Source of the DNA: Elgaria multicarinata webbii
Lineage: Eukaryota; Chordata; Lepidosauria; Squamata; Anguidae
NCBI RefSeq assembly: GCF_023053635.1
Contig: NC_086172.1
Span: forward strand, 128,563,681 to 128,627,680
Length of the DNA: 64,000 bases
Direction: 5' to 3'
The notes beneath the pieces were generated by a model, which was not told the DNA's origin, made no database searches, and saw nothing but the letters and a program-made list of their open reading frames with translations. This document shows positions 11,926-22,257 of this stretch, piece after piece. Position 1 is the stretch's first letter. Each line of letters starts with the position of its first letter. Made by a program: the position numbers and the translations under genes.

Positions 11926-14290
11926 TGTCACTTGTGTCCTTATTAGTTGATGAATTGCTGAATTGATAAGAACAATTTTTCAGTGATGGGACGGCAAGTT
12001 AAGGGCACAGTTAATTTTAAAGACTATTTTGATCTAATGCTCTTTTAGTCATGAATTCAATAAATAAATAAATAAATAAATAACACTGATGATTCATAAG
12101 ATACCTGGACATGTTTTTCCCCTTTACAGGCAATAACGTACTAAGGGAGCAATGATATGGTCCCTGGTAGAGTTACTGTGAAGTCCCCACCCCCTGAGAC
12201 TGTAGACTGTTATGAACTTGGGGAGGGAAATCCGAACTGGGATTGTTCCCCCAACCCCTCCAACCCTCTGCAGCCACTATAGAAAGCACCACAGCAGCTT
12301 CCTTATCCAAAAGCAGAGCTCTGACCTCAGGTGAAGATGCAAATAAGAAGGAAGAGAGGGGAGGCATCAAGGATCTGCAAGATCCTAAAGCCTGCCAGCT
12401 ATCATCCATGCAACTTTACTAGATGCACTAAAAAGCACATCTACTGGAATATCACGAAAATGGAGGATTGAGAATTGAAGATTGTGTCCATCACTCCACC
12501 TGATGGACTGTCAACAGTCCATCAGGACTGTTGGACTGTCGAGCGCCTGTTGGCAGAGCAAGTAACTATCGGAGGAGCTGGATGTCAGAGTACTCCCTTG
12601 ACACTGAACAAAGGGTAAATATAATTTCATCTTTTTTTCCCTGAAATGCCATGCCCTGTTATGGTATGAAGAATACAGGAATTTTTGAATGTGGAAAGAG
12701 AACTCACAAAATCAGAATTTTTATTATGCTGGTGTAAAAGAAACCAAAAGAAACATGTAAAACACCGAGACAAATCTGGACTTTGGAGAAGCTGAAACCC
12801 TTATCTTTGTATGAGTTTTTCAAAATGGTATAACCCAAAAGTTGTTCTAACATGATCTGATTAGCAGGGGTGATACATCTTTCCCCCAAAAACTGCCCTA
12901 GTAATCTTTGAAGACACTGTACTGATGCTGTTTATTAACATGCGATAAAAAATTGATCATGACTATTTGGATCAGTGATTTTCACAGTGTTCTAGTCACT
13001 CTGACATTTCTCAGAAATCTGAGAGTAACGCTCAATGAGAGATCAGTTAAATGAACACTTTTCACTGAAAGTTTGACAATGGCATACTCTTGTAATATAG
13101 TGTTGGGCATGTTCTAGGTCACACTCTCCACAGTGAAGGTTGCCCAGTAACTTGCAGAATGTGTGTCCTAGAAAATATATCAAAATCTTCTGCAATGTGC
13201 TAGTGTTTGTGAATGCCTTACATGGAAAAAGTTCCGCAAAGATATACAATTTCAAAACCACTGCCTTACGCTACACTTCTACTGACAGTTTCTTGGCTAG
13301 GCTCTCTCTAGAAAGCCCTCTATGGAACCATTACCAGTTGGTATGTTAGAAAGGGCAAATGATCAAACAACTTGAAATTGGTGGCCTTCAGTGACTTTTG
13401 GAAAGCATGCAATCTTATAATGCTATAATATAATATATAATATATAATTCTCCTCATGGGCATTATAACCTGAAGTCCTGGCATATCTTCAAGCTTCATT
13501 TCATCACACTCTAAATTGCAAGTGCCGGTTTCTGTTAGCAAAAGTGTTTAATTTTCTTAGTGAATGCTAAGCAAACATATTCATTAATCATTGTTACTAT
13601 GAGCTGTAAGGTCAACATATAAGTCCTTAATGTTTTGTTGCATCAATCAGTAGGAATATAACTCATGTTGAACTGCAACGAAATGTTTGTCCGTAGGACA
13701 CTCTTTGGTTTCATATATTTCTACTGTCAACAACTGAGTAGTAAGTAACAAGTCTAAACTTGCTGTGACTTTAGTGTAAAACAATACTATAAGACTCAAT
13801 GCCATTACAAACTTGTTCACAATATTTGTCATTGGTTTCAATTTAAAAAAAGCCTTAAAGTCACCACAATACAAACAGCAAGTCGCTGCTAAATATTTGT
13901 ATGTATTCATTACAAAATGATATATTAATCACATATGTAGGAGTGAATAACATATATATCAGTTTGTAAATGGTTGTCCATATCCATATATTGTATTGTA
14001 TTGTTCTGTCAAATTAGAAGAATTTTACAACATGAAATTCAGATTTGTAGTAGAAAAGTCATCTGCATCCACCCTGGATTTAAAATATGACTACACAAAT
14101 TAACAGAATACAGGTATATCTATAGATATTAGCCAAGGGCATTCATCTTTAGTTTCAGGGTGTTCCCAAACTTTAGTCTGCATGAAATTTAGAAAACAAG
14201 AATTATGTATTCCATTTGTATCTTTTCCTGCTATACTCTTAAGACTTGAACCTTCTCCCAAATATAAGTGTACATAGATATATCTTGCAG
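11926..14290. other. Unassigned intronic DNA
   Basis: No exon is recognised; this is STARD9 intron 3. A (TAAA)n tract is at 12,059-12,083. A perfect 13-bp hairpin 'cctgatggactgt' / 'acagtccatcagg' with a 2-nt spacer is at 12,499-12,526. An AT-rich dinucleotide-like patch is at 13,416-13,448. The small frames at 12,704-12,889 and 13,043-13,261 match nothing I know. Confidence 0.45.
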
Positions 14291-14294
14291 AATA

Positions 14295-14343
<49 letters not shown>

Positions 14344-14440
14344 TATTTATTTATATAGCACCATCAATGTACATGGTGCTGTACAGATTACACAGTAAAT
14401 AGCAATATTCTCATTCTAAGCACAATCTCACTATCAACGT
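14291..14440 (-). repeat. L2 3' tail with long (ATT)n microsatellite
   Basis: An (ATT)n run at about 14,296-14,343 leads into 'tagcaccatcaatgtacatg' and 'gtgctgtacag'. This is the reverse complement of the L2 tail at 1.55 kb. The element is truncated to little more than its tail. Confidence 0.85.
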
Positions 14441-14694
14441 TACCTGCAGATGAGCTGGTATGTTTTGTACTTACTTGCAAGGCCACTCTAAGCCATCTGG
14501 ATGTCTGGCCACCATTATTGGTCTGGGCCAATAATACAGTTCATACCAACAAGCCAGCCAGCCTTAATAAGAAACTGCTTATTTGTGCTACTTATTTTAT
14601 AAACAAACTAGTTTATTCTTACTGATTTCCAAGTAAACACACAAAAGGAATGAATTATAAAAGAAGAAAAAGAACAGAAGCAAACATTACTTAC

Positions 14695-14811
14695 CACTTC
14701 CTGAGATGCATATTTAGGATCCTCAGGATCAACTGACCAATAGCAGTAATCAAAGCCAAATGCCACAACTTTTTCCCTTGTGTCCCAAAGACCCTCATAC
14801 CGGTTGTCCAC
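14695..14811 (-). CDS. STARD9: STARD9 exon 3 (kinesin motor domain, continued)
   Basis: 117 bp, 39 codons, phase 0 at both ends. The acceptor on the minus strand is 'tttcaactcag' before 14,811, and the donor is 'gtaagt' after 14,695. The peptide reads 'VDNRYEGLWDTREKVVAFGF' followed by 'DYCYWSVDPEDPKYASQEV'. It corresponds to the STARD9 motor segment just before the P-loop exon (human 'FGFDYCYWSVNPEDPQYASQ', from memory). KIF16B, the nearest relative, has a quite different sequence here, which decides the identification. The next exon, with the GQTGSGKT nucleotide-binding loop, was not found to the left and is presumably outside the window. Confidence 0.93.
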
Positions 14812-15214
14812 CTGAGTTGAAAGGAAACAGGAGAGTGCAACATGCGTTAGTTGTGTCAACAAGGATTAATCTAAAACAGGATGTTTATGCAGAGTACATT
14901 TTTATAATCACAAGATATTTATAGAGCCAAATGCAGCTGGTGTATCCCTTTTCCGAAGTTTAAATTTAAAAGAAAGAAAATATAGGCAAGGAGCCCTAAT
15001 ACTACCTAGACAAAGGATGTCTGGAATTTTGCTGTGAAAAAAACTCAAATCCTGTTATTCAAATACCCAAACAATGCAATTAAAAGAATTGTAGCATTAT
15101 GTATATTGGATATCCTGTCATATAGCACTTCAGGAGAGGAAGATTTAAGCTTCATTTCCCTATACCCCACATTTTTTGTCCCAAAATTCCAATGAAGACT
15201 TTTCCCCTCTGTTT

Positions 15215-15256
<42 letters not shown>

Positions 15257-15562
15257 GTTTGGTGGAATTTGGGGATGAAAATAGGGAGGGGGGCCTAAAC
15301 CCTTCTCACCAGAAGCATTATGGTTGTCATCCAAATCAGGGCTATGCACACTTGCAGGAGAGATGGGGAAGCAATCATCACCAAATTCAAGATCATTTCT
15401 ATCAGCTCAGGGGATATTGATGTACAATGGGATGGATGGTACAGGAGTAGAATACAAACACTCAAGATTGGTACTGAAATAGACAGGAAGCCTAGAGAGG
15501 GAGATGGAATCCCTATAGATCAGAGTGACATTCCCCCACACACATACATTTTCCAGGCCTTC
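14812..15562. other. STARD9 intron 2, right after exon 3, with an (AC)n microsatellite
   Basis: An (AC)n tract lies at about 15,218-15,254. It generates spurious frames of alternating Cys and Val. No other feature is recognised. Confidence 0.6.
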
Positions 15563-15745
15563 CAACATAAGAACACAAGAAGAGCCATGCTGGATTTCAG
15601 CAAAGGCCTATCCAGTATTCTATTCAGGGTGGCCAACCACAAGCCTCTAGGAAGCCCAGAGAAGCACATGTATTGGAAACCTCCCATTCATGTTCTCCAG
15701 CAACGGATAAACAGACGTATGCTGCCCCTAGTAGACTCTTTTAGA
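15563..15745 (+). repeat. Interspersed repeat, CR1/L3-like 3' region
   Basis: 'aacataagaacacaagaaga' followed by 'gccatgctgga' and 'gggtggccaaccacaagcct' is a repeat consensus common in reptile genomes. A shorter copy is at 45.39-45.48 kb. I associate it with CR1/L3-type LINE 3' ends but am not certain of the class. Confidence 0.5.
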
Positions 15746-16003
15746 AAATGAGTCTGTTGGTGCTGCACCTAGCACTCAGGAAGGCACATTCCTCCACTCA
15801 CGGTTGTTATGCATACTAGTTGAGCCCCTTTGTTTTTAGAATGATCTGATTTTTAGCATCAGCATGAACAGAACAAACGGCAAGCTGGTGAGGCAACCAG
15901 GTACCATTCAGCTGCAGAAAGAACAAGAGGAGGAAACAGACATACTAGTATATCTCAATGATATGTTTTATTAACAAAGTCATTATGTTTTGACCCCATT
16001 AAT

Positions 16004-16445
16004 CATAGAATCATAGATTAGTAGTGTTGGAAGGGGCCTACAAGGCCATCGAGTCCAACCCCCTGCTCAGTGCAGGAATTCACATTAAAGCATACCTGAC
16101 AGATGACTATCCAGCTGTATCTTGAATGCCTCTATTGTGGGAGAGCCCACTACCTCCCTAGGTAATTGGTGCCGTTGTCGTACTGCTCTAACAGTAAGTT
16201 TTTCCTGATGATCAGCCGGAATCTGGCTTCCTGTAACTTGAGCCCATTATTGTGTGTCCTGCATTCTGGGGTGATTGAGAACAGATCCTGGCCCTCCTCT
16301 GATTGACTAAATAGTCAATCGTGGAGTTGACTATTAACACATGGTTGACTATTGTCTGAACTGGCCCTCTGTGTGACAACCTTTCAAGTAACTGAAGTGT
16401 GCTATCATGTCTCCCCTCAGTCTTCTCTTCTCAAGGCTAAACAAG
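16004..16445 (-). mobile_element. CR1 LINE 3' end, interrupted by a small MITE
   Basis: 'aatcatagaatcatagatta' and 'gttggaaggggcctacaagg' are the reverse complement of a CR1 3' terminus. They are followed by the 3' ORF2 end read backwards ('ggaatctggcttcctgtaac', 'tcttctcttctcaaggctaa'). The CR1 is 5'-truncated. About 65 bp of foreign sequence (16,303-16,370) splits it. Confidence 0.9.
16303..16370. repeat. Small family B MITE inserted in the CR1
   Basis: 'gactaaatagtcaatcgtgg' and 'ggttgactattgtctgaact' interrupt the CR1 between two copies of a 'ggccctc..ctg' string. Uninterrupted CR1 copies at 34.9 and 43.3 kb run straight through this point. The duplicated flank suggests a target duplication of about 8 bp, which would fit hAT. 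Confidence 0.6.
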
Positions 16446-16589
16446 GTGTGGTTCACATTTGATATAACACTTGTATATTATAATCAGAGTACAATAAATC
16501 TTGAAGGAATTGGCCCTATAAGCATTTTTTAGCTAGAGTACTCTCTTCTTTACTCTACAAATAAGTAACTCCTTCAGAGTTTGTAAGGG

Positions 16590-16680
16590 ACAGTGTCCAC
16601 AAATAAATATCTGTACGCCACCCTGAGATCCCTGTGTATAGGGGACGATACAAATGTTTTAATAAATAATCAAAATAAAG
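16590..16680 (+). repeat. L2-like 3' tail remnant
   Basis: 'gccaccctgagatccctgtg' and 'ggacgatacaaatgttttaa' followed by 'taaataatcaaaataaag' match the form of a degraded L2-type terminus ending in an A-rich tail. Confidence 0.55.
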
Positions 16681-17338
16681 AAAAATATTTTCTGAATATA
16701 TTGCTAATAATGTTGACTCACATTTTAAACTCACTGTATCGTTAGTATACCTATACTAAATATGTACTATCTGTCAATAACCATCCTATTTCGGAATATC
16801 CTAAACGTCAAACACAATCTTTAAAAGAAAATTATCCAGAATGATCTCATAATCTATGCAATTGCTCCCCATAGTATGCAGAATGAGAACTATCAATTAG
16901 GGTGCAATCCCTATGTATGTTTAGATAGAAAAAAAGTCCTACAACACAGCATTCTCCAGCCAGGGTATTATGCCCTTAACTGACTTTCACAGCTTTGTTC
17001 CTTTAAAAATATTTTTCTGTGTGCGTAAATAAACCAATGAGAATAAATTAGCCATGTTAAACTAACATATACTAATGTTTGTTTTGCCTGCTGGTAGTAT
17101 TTAAACTGGTCTTTAGATCAGTTAATTTGAAACAATTATTTTTTAAAAATGCTTTTTTTTACTGCACAGTCATTCAGAAGAAAGCCTCATTTAGCTTGCT
17201 GTGTAATAATAACAGACTGTTTAATTGAAAACTCTGACTTACTACTAAGATAGAATGAACATTCACCATCAGCAGTAACTGTGCAGTTATACTGAAAAAA
17301 GACAGCACTGCCAAAGCAAATGATCTTGCTAATCTCTT
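16681..17338. other. STARD9 intron 2 with one family C MITE piece
   Basis: Positions 16,899-16,978 ('agggtgcaatccctatgtat', 'agtcctacaacacagcattc') are a half copy of the family C palindromic MITE described at 50.2 and 53.1 kb. The rest is unassigned AT-rich DNA up to the copia insertion site. Confidence 0.55.
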
Positions 17339-17343
17339 GAAAT

Positions 17344-17778
17344 TGTCAGGTTTTTAACCTGTGTAAGTTTTTGCTGGAACTAGAGACCTAAGAAGAAGTC
17401 ATCTCAAGACTTTGGAAAAAGGCCAGATACACAGGTGGAGGGTATCTGGGCAGAACAGCAAATTAGCTGATGCAATCCAGTGTTCACATTACATGAGAAC
17501 ACTGTGATTGGTGTTCATTTGTATAAATATGTTACTGATGGGGAATCAGTGTGGAGAGTTTGGAGAAAGAATATTGGAGAGTTTGCTGGAGCGTCATTCT
17601 GTATTTTACTCTGTATATACTTGTAAAGTAAACTTAGATTAGTAGTTAAAGCTACTGTGTCTGAGTGCTTCCTTCTTCATTGGACTGTTTCATCTGCTAC
17701 CTGGATCCTCTGGTTCTGCTTGCATTATTTGCACTCTGTGCATGCTCTGCTGGTGTGAAACACATCACCCTCCTGACA
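17344..17778 (+). repeat. Copia 5' LTR
   Basis: 435 bp, TG...CA bounded. It has a TATA-like 'gtataaatatgtt' near 17,520 that could place the transcription start, and is followed immediately by the primer-binding site. It looks identical to the 3' LTR. Confidence 0.95.
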
Positions 17779-17792
17779 GGTTATGGGCCCAG
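17779..17792 (+). other. Copia primer-binding site, complementary to the tRNA-iMet anticodon arm
   Basis: 'ggttatgggcccag' directly abuts the 5' LTR. Its reverse complement, 'ctgggcccataacc', is the anticodon stem and loop of vertebrate initiator-methionine tRNA (from memory). Priming from an internal tRNA-iMet fragment and not from the 3' CCA end is the mode known for Drosophila copia. Confidence 0.8.
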
Positions 17793-17957
17793 ATTGCTCA
17801 GCCTGACTAGAGGTGTTCCAGTGTGGTGGCAAATTGCTGTTGGAGTCCTGGAAGTGAAGAAGAGTCTTCTCAATCTGCAGCCTGGTGAATGTCGTTGCTG
17901 TTTGCCTAGGAGGGGCTAGAAGAAAGCAAGTAAGACATCTGTGTGCAGTTTTTTGAG

Positions 17958-20900
17958 ATGGCGTCAAGTATGGCGTTGGGAGGTTTGTCCCTGAGCCGTT
18001 TGAATGAGCACAACTATCTGGCGTGGAGCGTCAAGATGGAGCAATATCTCCGGAGGGAGGATTTATGGACAGTTGTCAGTAATCCCCCTGCTCAGCCAGA
18101 TGAAGGTGAACAGAGAAGTATAGAGAAAGCTCTAGCCAGCATTATTTTGTGTCTGGAAGATAATCAACTTGTACATGTTCGTGGGTTGGTGTCAGCACAA
18201 GAATGCTGGAGGAATCTCCGAGAGATTTATGTGAGAGATTCGGCCGTGAGCAAGGTCACGCTAACGCGGAAGCTGTACAGAGCTCAACTGCAGCCGAATT
18301 CCAGTGTGTCTGAACATCTCAACATGATGAGGCAATTGTTTGCAGACCTGGAAGAGCGAGGCATGATTTTTACTGAATGTCATAAAGTCTACGTTGTTCT
18401 CAGTTCGCTAGATGATTCATGGGATAGCCTTGTCATGAGTTTGGAGGCTATGCGTGAAAGTGAGCTGACGTTACGATTTCTGACCGGCCGGCTGTTAGAA
18501 GAAGAGCAAAAGAAGCTTGAGAAGCAAACTGCTAAGCCAAGAGAAACTCCCACCAAACAAGCAGCTTGTGAAGATAAGGAGCGAGTGTTTGCAGTGAGGC
18601 GCTGTTTTCGTTGTGGTTCCACAGAGCATCTGCGAAAGAATTGCCCTAGCCAGACGGAGAAGCATGCTTATTCAGGCAAGAAAAAGAAAACTGCAAAACC
18701 GAAAGTCTCCGTGGTCAAGGCTGTTGAAAATGACCCAAAAAGCACATGGCTGATGGACAGTGGTTCCAGTCAACATATTGTGAACAATAAGGGGTTGTTT
18801 AAAAAATTGCATCCTACCAACCGGGACTATGTTACGTTGGCAGATGGCAAAGTGTCAGTTGTTGCTGGAGAAGGACCTGTATTCATTCCAAGTTTGGGTG
18901 AGACTGTGAACAAAGTATTATGTGTGCCAAGTCTTGAGCATAATTTGTTAAGTGTGTCTTGTTTAGACCATGCAGGATACAGTGTAATGTTTTCAAACAA
19001 AGAATGTAAAGTGCTCAAAGAAAATGAGGTTTTGGCTCTAGGTGTACTAAAAAACAATCTTTATGAAATGTTGCCCAAGGGAGAAGGAGGTTCTAAAGAT
19101 GTATGTTCTGTATTTAGCAACACACCTGTACATGACAATTGTATACACCTGTTGCATAGACGTTTGGGACATGCAGGGTTCAAAGTACTGCAGAAAATGC
19201 CTGATATGTGTGAAGGACTTAATTTAAAATCTTGTGAAAAGTATTTAGACTGCAGCACATGCAAATTGGCAAAGTCAAAGGTTGCTCCAATATGTAAAAA
19301 GAGTGACAGAGTCACCAAGCAGATTTTTGAGCTGGTGCATGCTGACTTGATTGGTCCCATGTCTAAAACACTAGGAGGGGCGAGGTATGCTTTAATCCTG
19401 GTGGATGACTATAGCAGATATGGTTTTTGCTATGTTATGAAGAACAAAAGTGAAACGTTTGAAATTTTCAAAAATTGGCAAAGTTGGGTGGAGAGAAAAT
19501 TCTCTACTAAGGTAAAACAACTTCAAAGTGATTTTGGATGGGAATTTATGTCTACTGATTTTCAGAAATGGCTAAGGAACAAAGGAATCTCAGCCAGACG
19601 TAGTGCCCCATATTCCCCATGGCAAAATGGTGTCGCAGAAAGGCGAAATGGCGTTCTGCAAACCATGAAGGATGCCATGTTGGCTGATTCTGGACTAAAA
19701 GCACATTTTTGGGGTGAAGCACTGCTTACAGCAAATTACATTGTAAATAGACTGTGGAGTACAGCAGTTAACAGTAGCCCATATTTCCTAATGTTTGGAA
19801 AAAAGCCATCACTGTCTCATTTGAGAGTGTTTGGTAGCACTGCTTGGGTACATGTTCCAAAGGCTATTAGGAGGAAAGGACAGTTTAAAGCCAGGAAAAT
19901 GACGTTCTTGGGGTATGCTCCAGGTTCAAAGGCATACAGGTTTTATGCAGACAATGGAGAGGTAATTATTTCCAGGTCTGCTGAATTCCAAGAGCAATGT
20001 AATTGGGAACGTTTGCATGGCAGTCAAGTGTTTTTGCCAGAGAGTAAAAATTCTGAAAAAACACCACAACTAGCGGAAGAGCAAGCAGCTAGGTTAGATA
20101 GCCAAACTTCTTTAAGTCCAAAGAAGGAGGAGGAGGAGGCAGCTACAAGTTCTTTTGTCCCCAGAAGGTCAGAAAGAAGTAACAAAGGCATTCCACCTGA
20201 TCGTTTCACAGCAAGTGAAGTCAGGGTTTGCCAAGTGAGCTATGAGCCTGAAAGTTTTGAAAATGTACTGAAGCTCTCAAAGCCAGAGAAAGAAAAATGG
20301 TTTGAGGCCATGGATGAAGAAATGAAGTCTATGGCGAAGTACAATGTTTTTACCCCTACAATGCTACCTAAAGGTGAAAAAGCAGTAGGTTGTAGGTGGG
20401 TTTTTAAGAAAAAATTCTTGCAAACAGGAGAAATGAAATACAAGGCAAGACTTGTTGCTCAAGGGTTCACACAAAGAAAAAATGTAAATTTTGATGAAGT
20501 TTTTGCACCCACAGTAAGAGCTGAATCTATGAGAATTGCATTAGCTCTGGCTGCAAAATATGATTGTGAAGTTTTTCATTTTGATGTGAAAACTGCTTAT
20601 CTGAATGCAGAACTAAAAGAAACTGTTTTCATGGCCCAAATTCCAGGGTATGAATCTCAAGTGCCAGGTTCTGTATACAAATTAAACAGGGCAATTTATG
20701 GTTTGAAACAGTCTGCAAGAAATTGGAACCAATGTTTGCATGAAGCACTTGAATCATTGGGTTTCAGTAATGGAATAGCAGATCCATGTTTTTACACAAA
20801 AAATGTAAAAGGTGAACAAATGTGGCTACTGACATTTGTTGATGACATCTGTTTGATTGCCAGAACAAAAGCCCAGGTTGAAGAGTTTGAAAAACAATTA

Positions 20901-21776
20901 GGTAAATTCTTTGAACTAAAAAATTTGGGTCAGATACATGATTATCTGGGAGTAGAAATCACAAAGAAACAAGGGGTTTATGAACTAAGCCAGAAATCAA
21001 AGATCAGGAATCTGCTTACAAAGTTCAACATGGAGGAGTGTAATGGTGCCAAAACCCCCATGGTGGCAGGATTTCAATGTAATGATCAAGATGCAGAATT
21101 TTGTGATAAGGAGATATACCAATCTGCAATTGGAAGTCTACTATATCTGGCACAGTGGTCTAGGCCAGATATAGCAAATGCAGTTGGCATTCTAAGTAGA
21201 TTTGTTTCAAAACCCACAAATAGTGCTTGGCAAGCAGTAAAAAGAGTATTTAAATACCTGAAAAGCACTATAGATGTGTCATTAAAGTTAAAACCGTCAG
21301 ACACATTATTTTTAGAGTGCTATGTGGACAGTGATTGGGCTGGCGATACCCAAAACAGAAAATCCACTTCAGGAATTGTGATAAAGTTTGGAAACAATTT
21401 AATTGGGTGGAAATCCAGGAAACAAAGTCTGGTAGCACTGTCAACTTCAGAAGCTGAGTTTGCTGCTTTATCTGAAGTCTGCACTGAAGTAATTTGGTTT
21501 GTACAATTACTAAAAGATATAAAAGTGCAGGTAGAAACACCAGTTAAAGTGTTTGAGGACAATCAGACTTGCATTCACATGGCAAAGTCTGAAAGAATGC
21601 ATACAAGAAGCAAACATGTGGACATTCGTTACTGCAATGTAAGACAAGCTGTGCAAGAAGGATTAATTGATCTTATTTACTGTAACACAAATGAGAATGT
21701 TGCTGATGTACTAACGAAGCCTCTAAGTGTACATAAGCATATGGAATTAATCAAACAGCTTGGAATGATAAGTTAA
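17958..21776 (+). CDS. Copia gag-pol polyprotein, single long frame
   Basis: The chosen start is the ATG at 17,958 in good context ('gagatggcg'), giving 1,272 residues. The frame is open a few codons further upstream, but only to a GTG. Domains in order, with residue numbers counted from the upstream end of the open frame: Gag with 'NEHNYLAWSVKMEQYLRRED' near the N-terminus; a CCHC knuckle 'CFRCGSTEHLRKNC' near 220; an aspartic protease 'WLMDSGSSQ' near 268; an integrase with an HHCC zinc region ('HRRLGHAGF', 'CSTCKLAKSK') near 400-430, then a catalytic core with 'HADLIGP', 'SDFGWEF' and 'APYSPWQNGVAERRN' up to about 570; a copia-type reverse transcriptase ('KARLVAQGF' near 833, 'KTAYLNAEL', 'TFVDDICLIA' near 965); and RNase H ('YVDSDWAGD' near 1,126, 'SKHVDIRYCNVR'). 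Gag and Pol share one frame, as is common in copia. It appears whole. It belongs to the mobile element, not to the host. Confidence 0.95.
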   Translation: MASSMALGGLSLSRLNEHNYLAWSVKMEQYLRREDLWTVVSNPPAQPDEGEQRSIEKALASIILCLEDNQLVHVRGLVSAQECWRNLREIYVRDSAVSKVTLTRKLYRAQLQPNSSVSEHLNMMRQLFADLEERGMIFTECHKVYVVLSSLDDSWDSLVMSLEAMRESELTLRFLTGRLLEEEQKKLEKQTAKPRETPTKQAACEDKERVFAVRRCFRCGSTEHLRKNCPSQTEKHAYSGKKKKTAKPKVSVVKAVENDPKSTWLMDSGSSQHIVNNKGLFKKLHPTNRDYVTLADGKVSVVAGEGPVFIPSLGETVNKVLCVPSLEHNLLSVSCLDHAGYSVMFSNKECKVLKENEVLALGVLKNNLYEMLPKGEGGSKDVCSVFSNTPVHDNCIHLLHRRLGHAGFKVLQKMPDMCEGLNLKSCEKYLDCSTCKLAKSKVAPICKKSDRVTKQIFELVHADLIGPMSKTLGGARYALILVDDYSRYGFCYVMKNKSETFEIFKNWQSWVERKFSTKVKQLQSDFGWEFMSTDFQKWLRNKGISARRSAPYSPWQNGVAERRNGVLQTMKDAMLADSGLKAHFWGEALLTANYIVNRLWSTAVNSSPYFLMFGKKPSLSHLRVFGSTAWVHVPKAIRRKGQFKARKMTFLGYAPGSKAYRFYADNGEVIISRSAEFQEQCNWERLHGSQVFLPESKNSEKTPQLAEEQAARLDSQTSLSPKKEEEEAATSSFVPRRSERSNKGIPPDRFTASEVRVCQVSYEPESFENVLKLSKPEKEKWFEAMDEEMKSMAKYNVFTPTMLPKGEKAVGCRWVFKKKFLQTGEMKYKARLVAQGFTQRKNVNFDEVFAPTVRAESMRIALALAAKYDCEVFHFDVKTAYLNAELKETVFMAQIPGYESQVPGSVYKLNRAIYGLKQSARNWNQCLHEALESLGFSNGIADPCFYTKNVKGEQMWLLTFVDDICLIARTKAQVEEFEKQLGKFFELKNLGQIHDYLGVEITKKQGVYELSQKSKIRNLLTKFNMEECNGAKTPMVAGFQCNDQDAEFCDKEIYQSAIGSLLYLAQWSRPDIANAVGILSRFVSKPTNSAWQAVKRVFKYLKSTIDVSLKLKPSDTLFLECYVDSDWAGDTQNRKSTSGIVIKFGNNLIGWKSRKQSLVALSTSEAEFAALSEVCTEVIWFVQLLKDIKVQVETPVKVFEDNQTCIHMAKSERMHTRSKHVDIRYCNVRQAVQEGLIDLIYCNTNENVADVLTKPLSVHKHMELIKQLGMIS

Positions 21777-21803
21777 ATGTATATGTATAAATTCTAGTTT
21801 CAG

Positions 21804-21817
21804 AAAAAAAGGAGGGG
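21804..21817 (+). other. Copia polypurine tract
   Basis: 'aaaaaaaggagggg' lies immediately upstream of the 3' LTR, the expected place of the plus-strand primer in reverse transcription. Confidence 0.85.
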
Positions 21818-22252
21818 TGTCAGGTTTTTAACCTGTGTAAGTTTTTGCTGGAACTAGAGACCTAAGAAGAAGTCATCTCAAGACTTTGGAAAAAGGCCAG
21901 ATACACAGGTGGAGGGTATCTGGGCAGAACAGCAAATTAGCTGATGCAATCCAGTGTTCACATTACATGAGAACACTGTGATTGGTGTTCATTTGTATAA
22001 ATATGTTACTGATGGGGAATCAGTGTGGAGAGTTTGGAGAAAGAATATTGGAGAGTTTGCTGGAGCGTCATTCTGTATTTTACTCTGTATATACTTGTAA
22101 AGTAAACTTAGATTAGTAGTTAAAGCTACTGTGTCTGAGTGCTTCCTTCTTCATTGGACTGTTTCATCTGCTACCTGGATCCTCTGGTTCTGCTTGCATT
22201 ATTTGCACTCTGTGCATGCTCTGCTGGTGTGAAACACATCACCCTCCTGACA
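21818..22252 (+). repeat. Copia 3' LTR
   Basis: 435 bp. It looks identical to the 5' LTR and is followed by the second copy of the 'gaaat' target duplication at 22,253-22,257. Confidence 0.95.
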
Positions 22253-22257
22253 GAAAT

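Larger units (their letters stand above)
17344..22252 (+). mobile_element. Ty1/copia LTR retrotransposon, looks whole and recent
   Basis: A 4,909-bp element. It has two 435-bp direct LTRs (17,344-17,778 and 21,818-22,252), each starting TGTCAGG and ending CTGACA. They look identical in a side-by-side reading. Between them are a primer-binding site, one long gag-pol frame and a purine tract. The 5-bp sequence 'gaaat' flanks it on both sides (17,339-17,343 and 22,253-22,257) as a target duplication. The order of domains, protease-integrase-RT-RNase H, makes it Ty1/copia (Pseudoviridae kin) and not gypsy or ERV. It sits in STARD9 intron 2, antisense to the host gene. Identical LTRs imply insertion recently in the lineage. 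The LTR comparison was by eye, not computed. Confidence 0.95.

Noticed and set aside
1-14694. Search for the STARD9 P-loop exon (GQTGSGKT)
   Set aside because: No matching sequence with splice sites was found by eye on the minus strand; the exon is presumably beyond the left edge, though a missed exon cannot be wholly excluded.
14608-14862. KIF16B as the identity of the minus-strand kinesin
   Set aside because: Exon 3 (FGFDYCYWSVDPEDP) matches STARD9 and not the KIF16B sequence, and HAUS2 is the expected neighbour of STARD9.
15320-15751. 143-codon plus-strand frame
   Set aside because: Its second half is the CR1/L3-like repeat at 15.56-15.75 kb and the first half has no motif.
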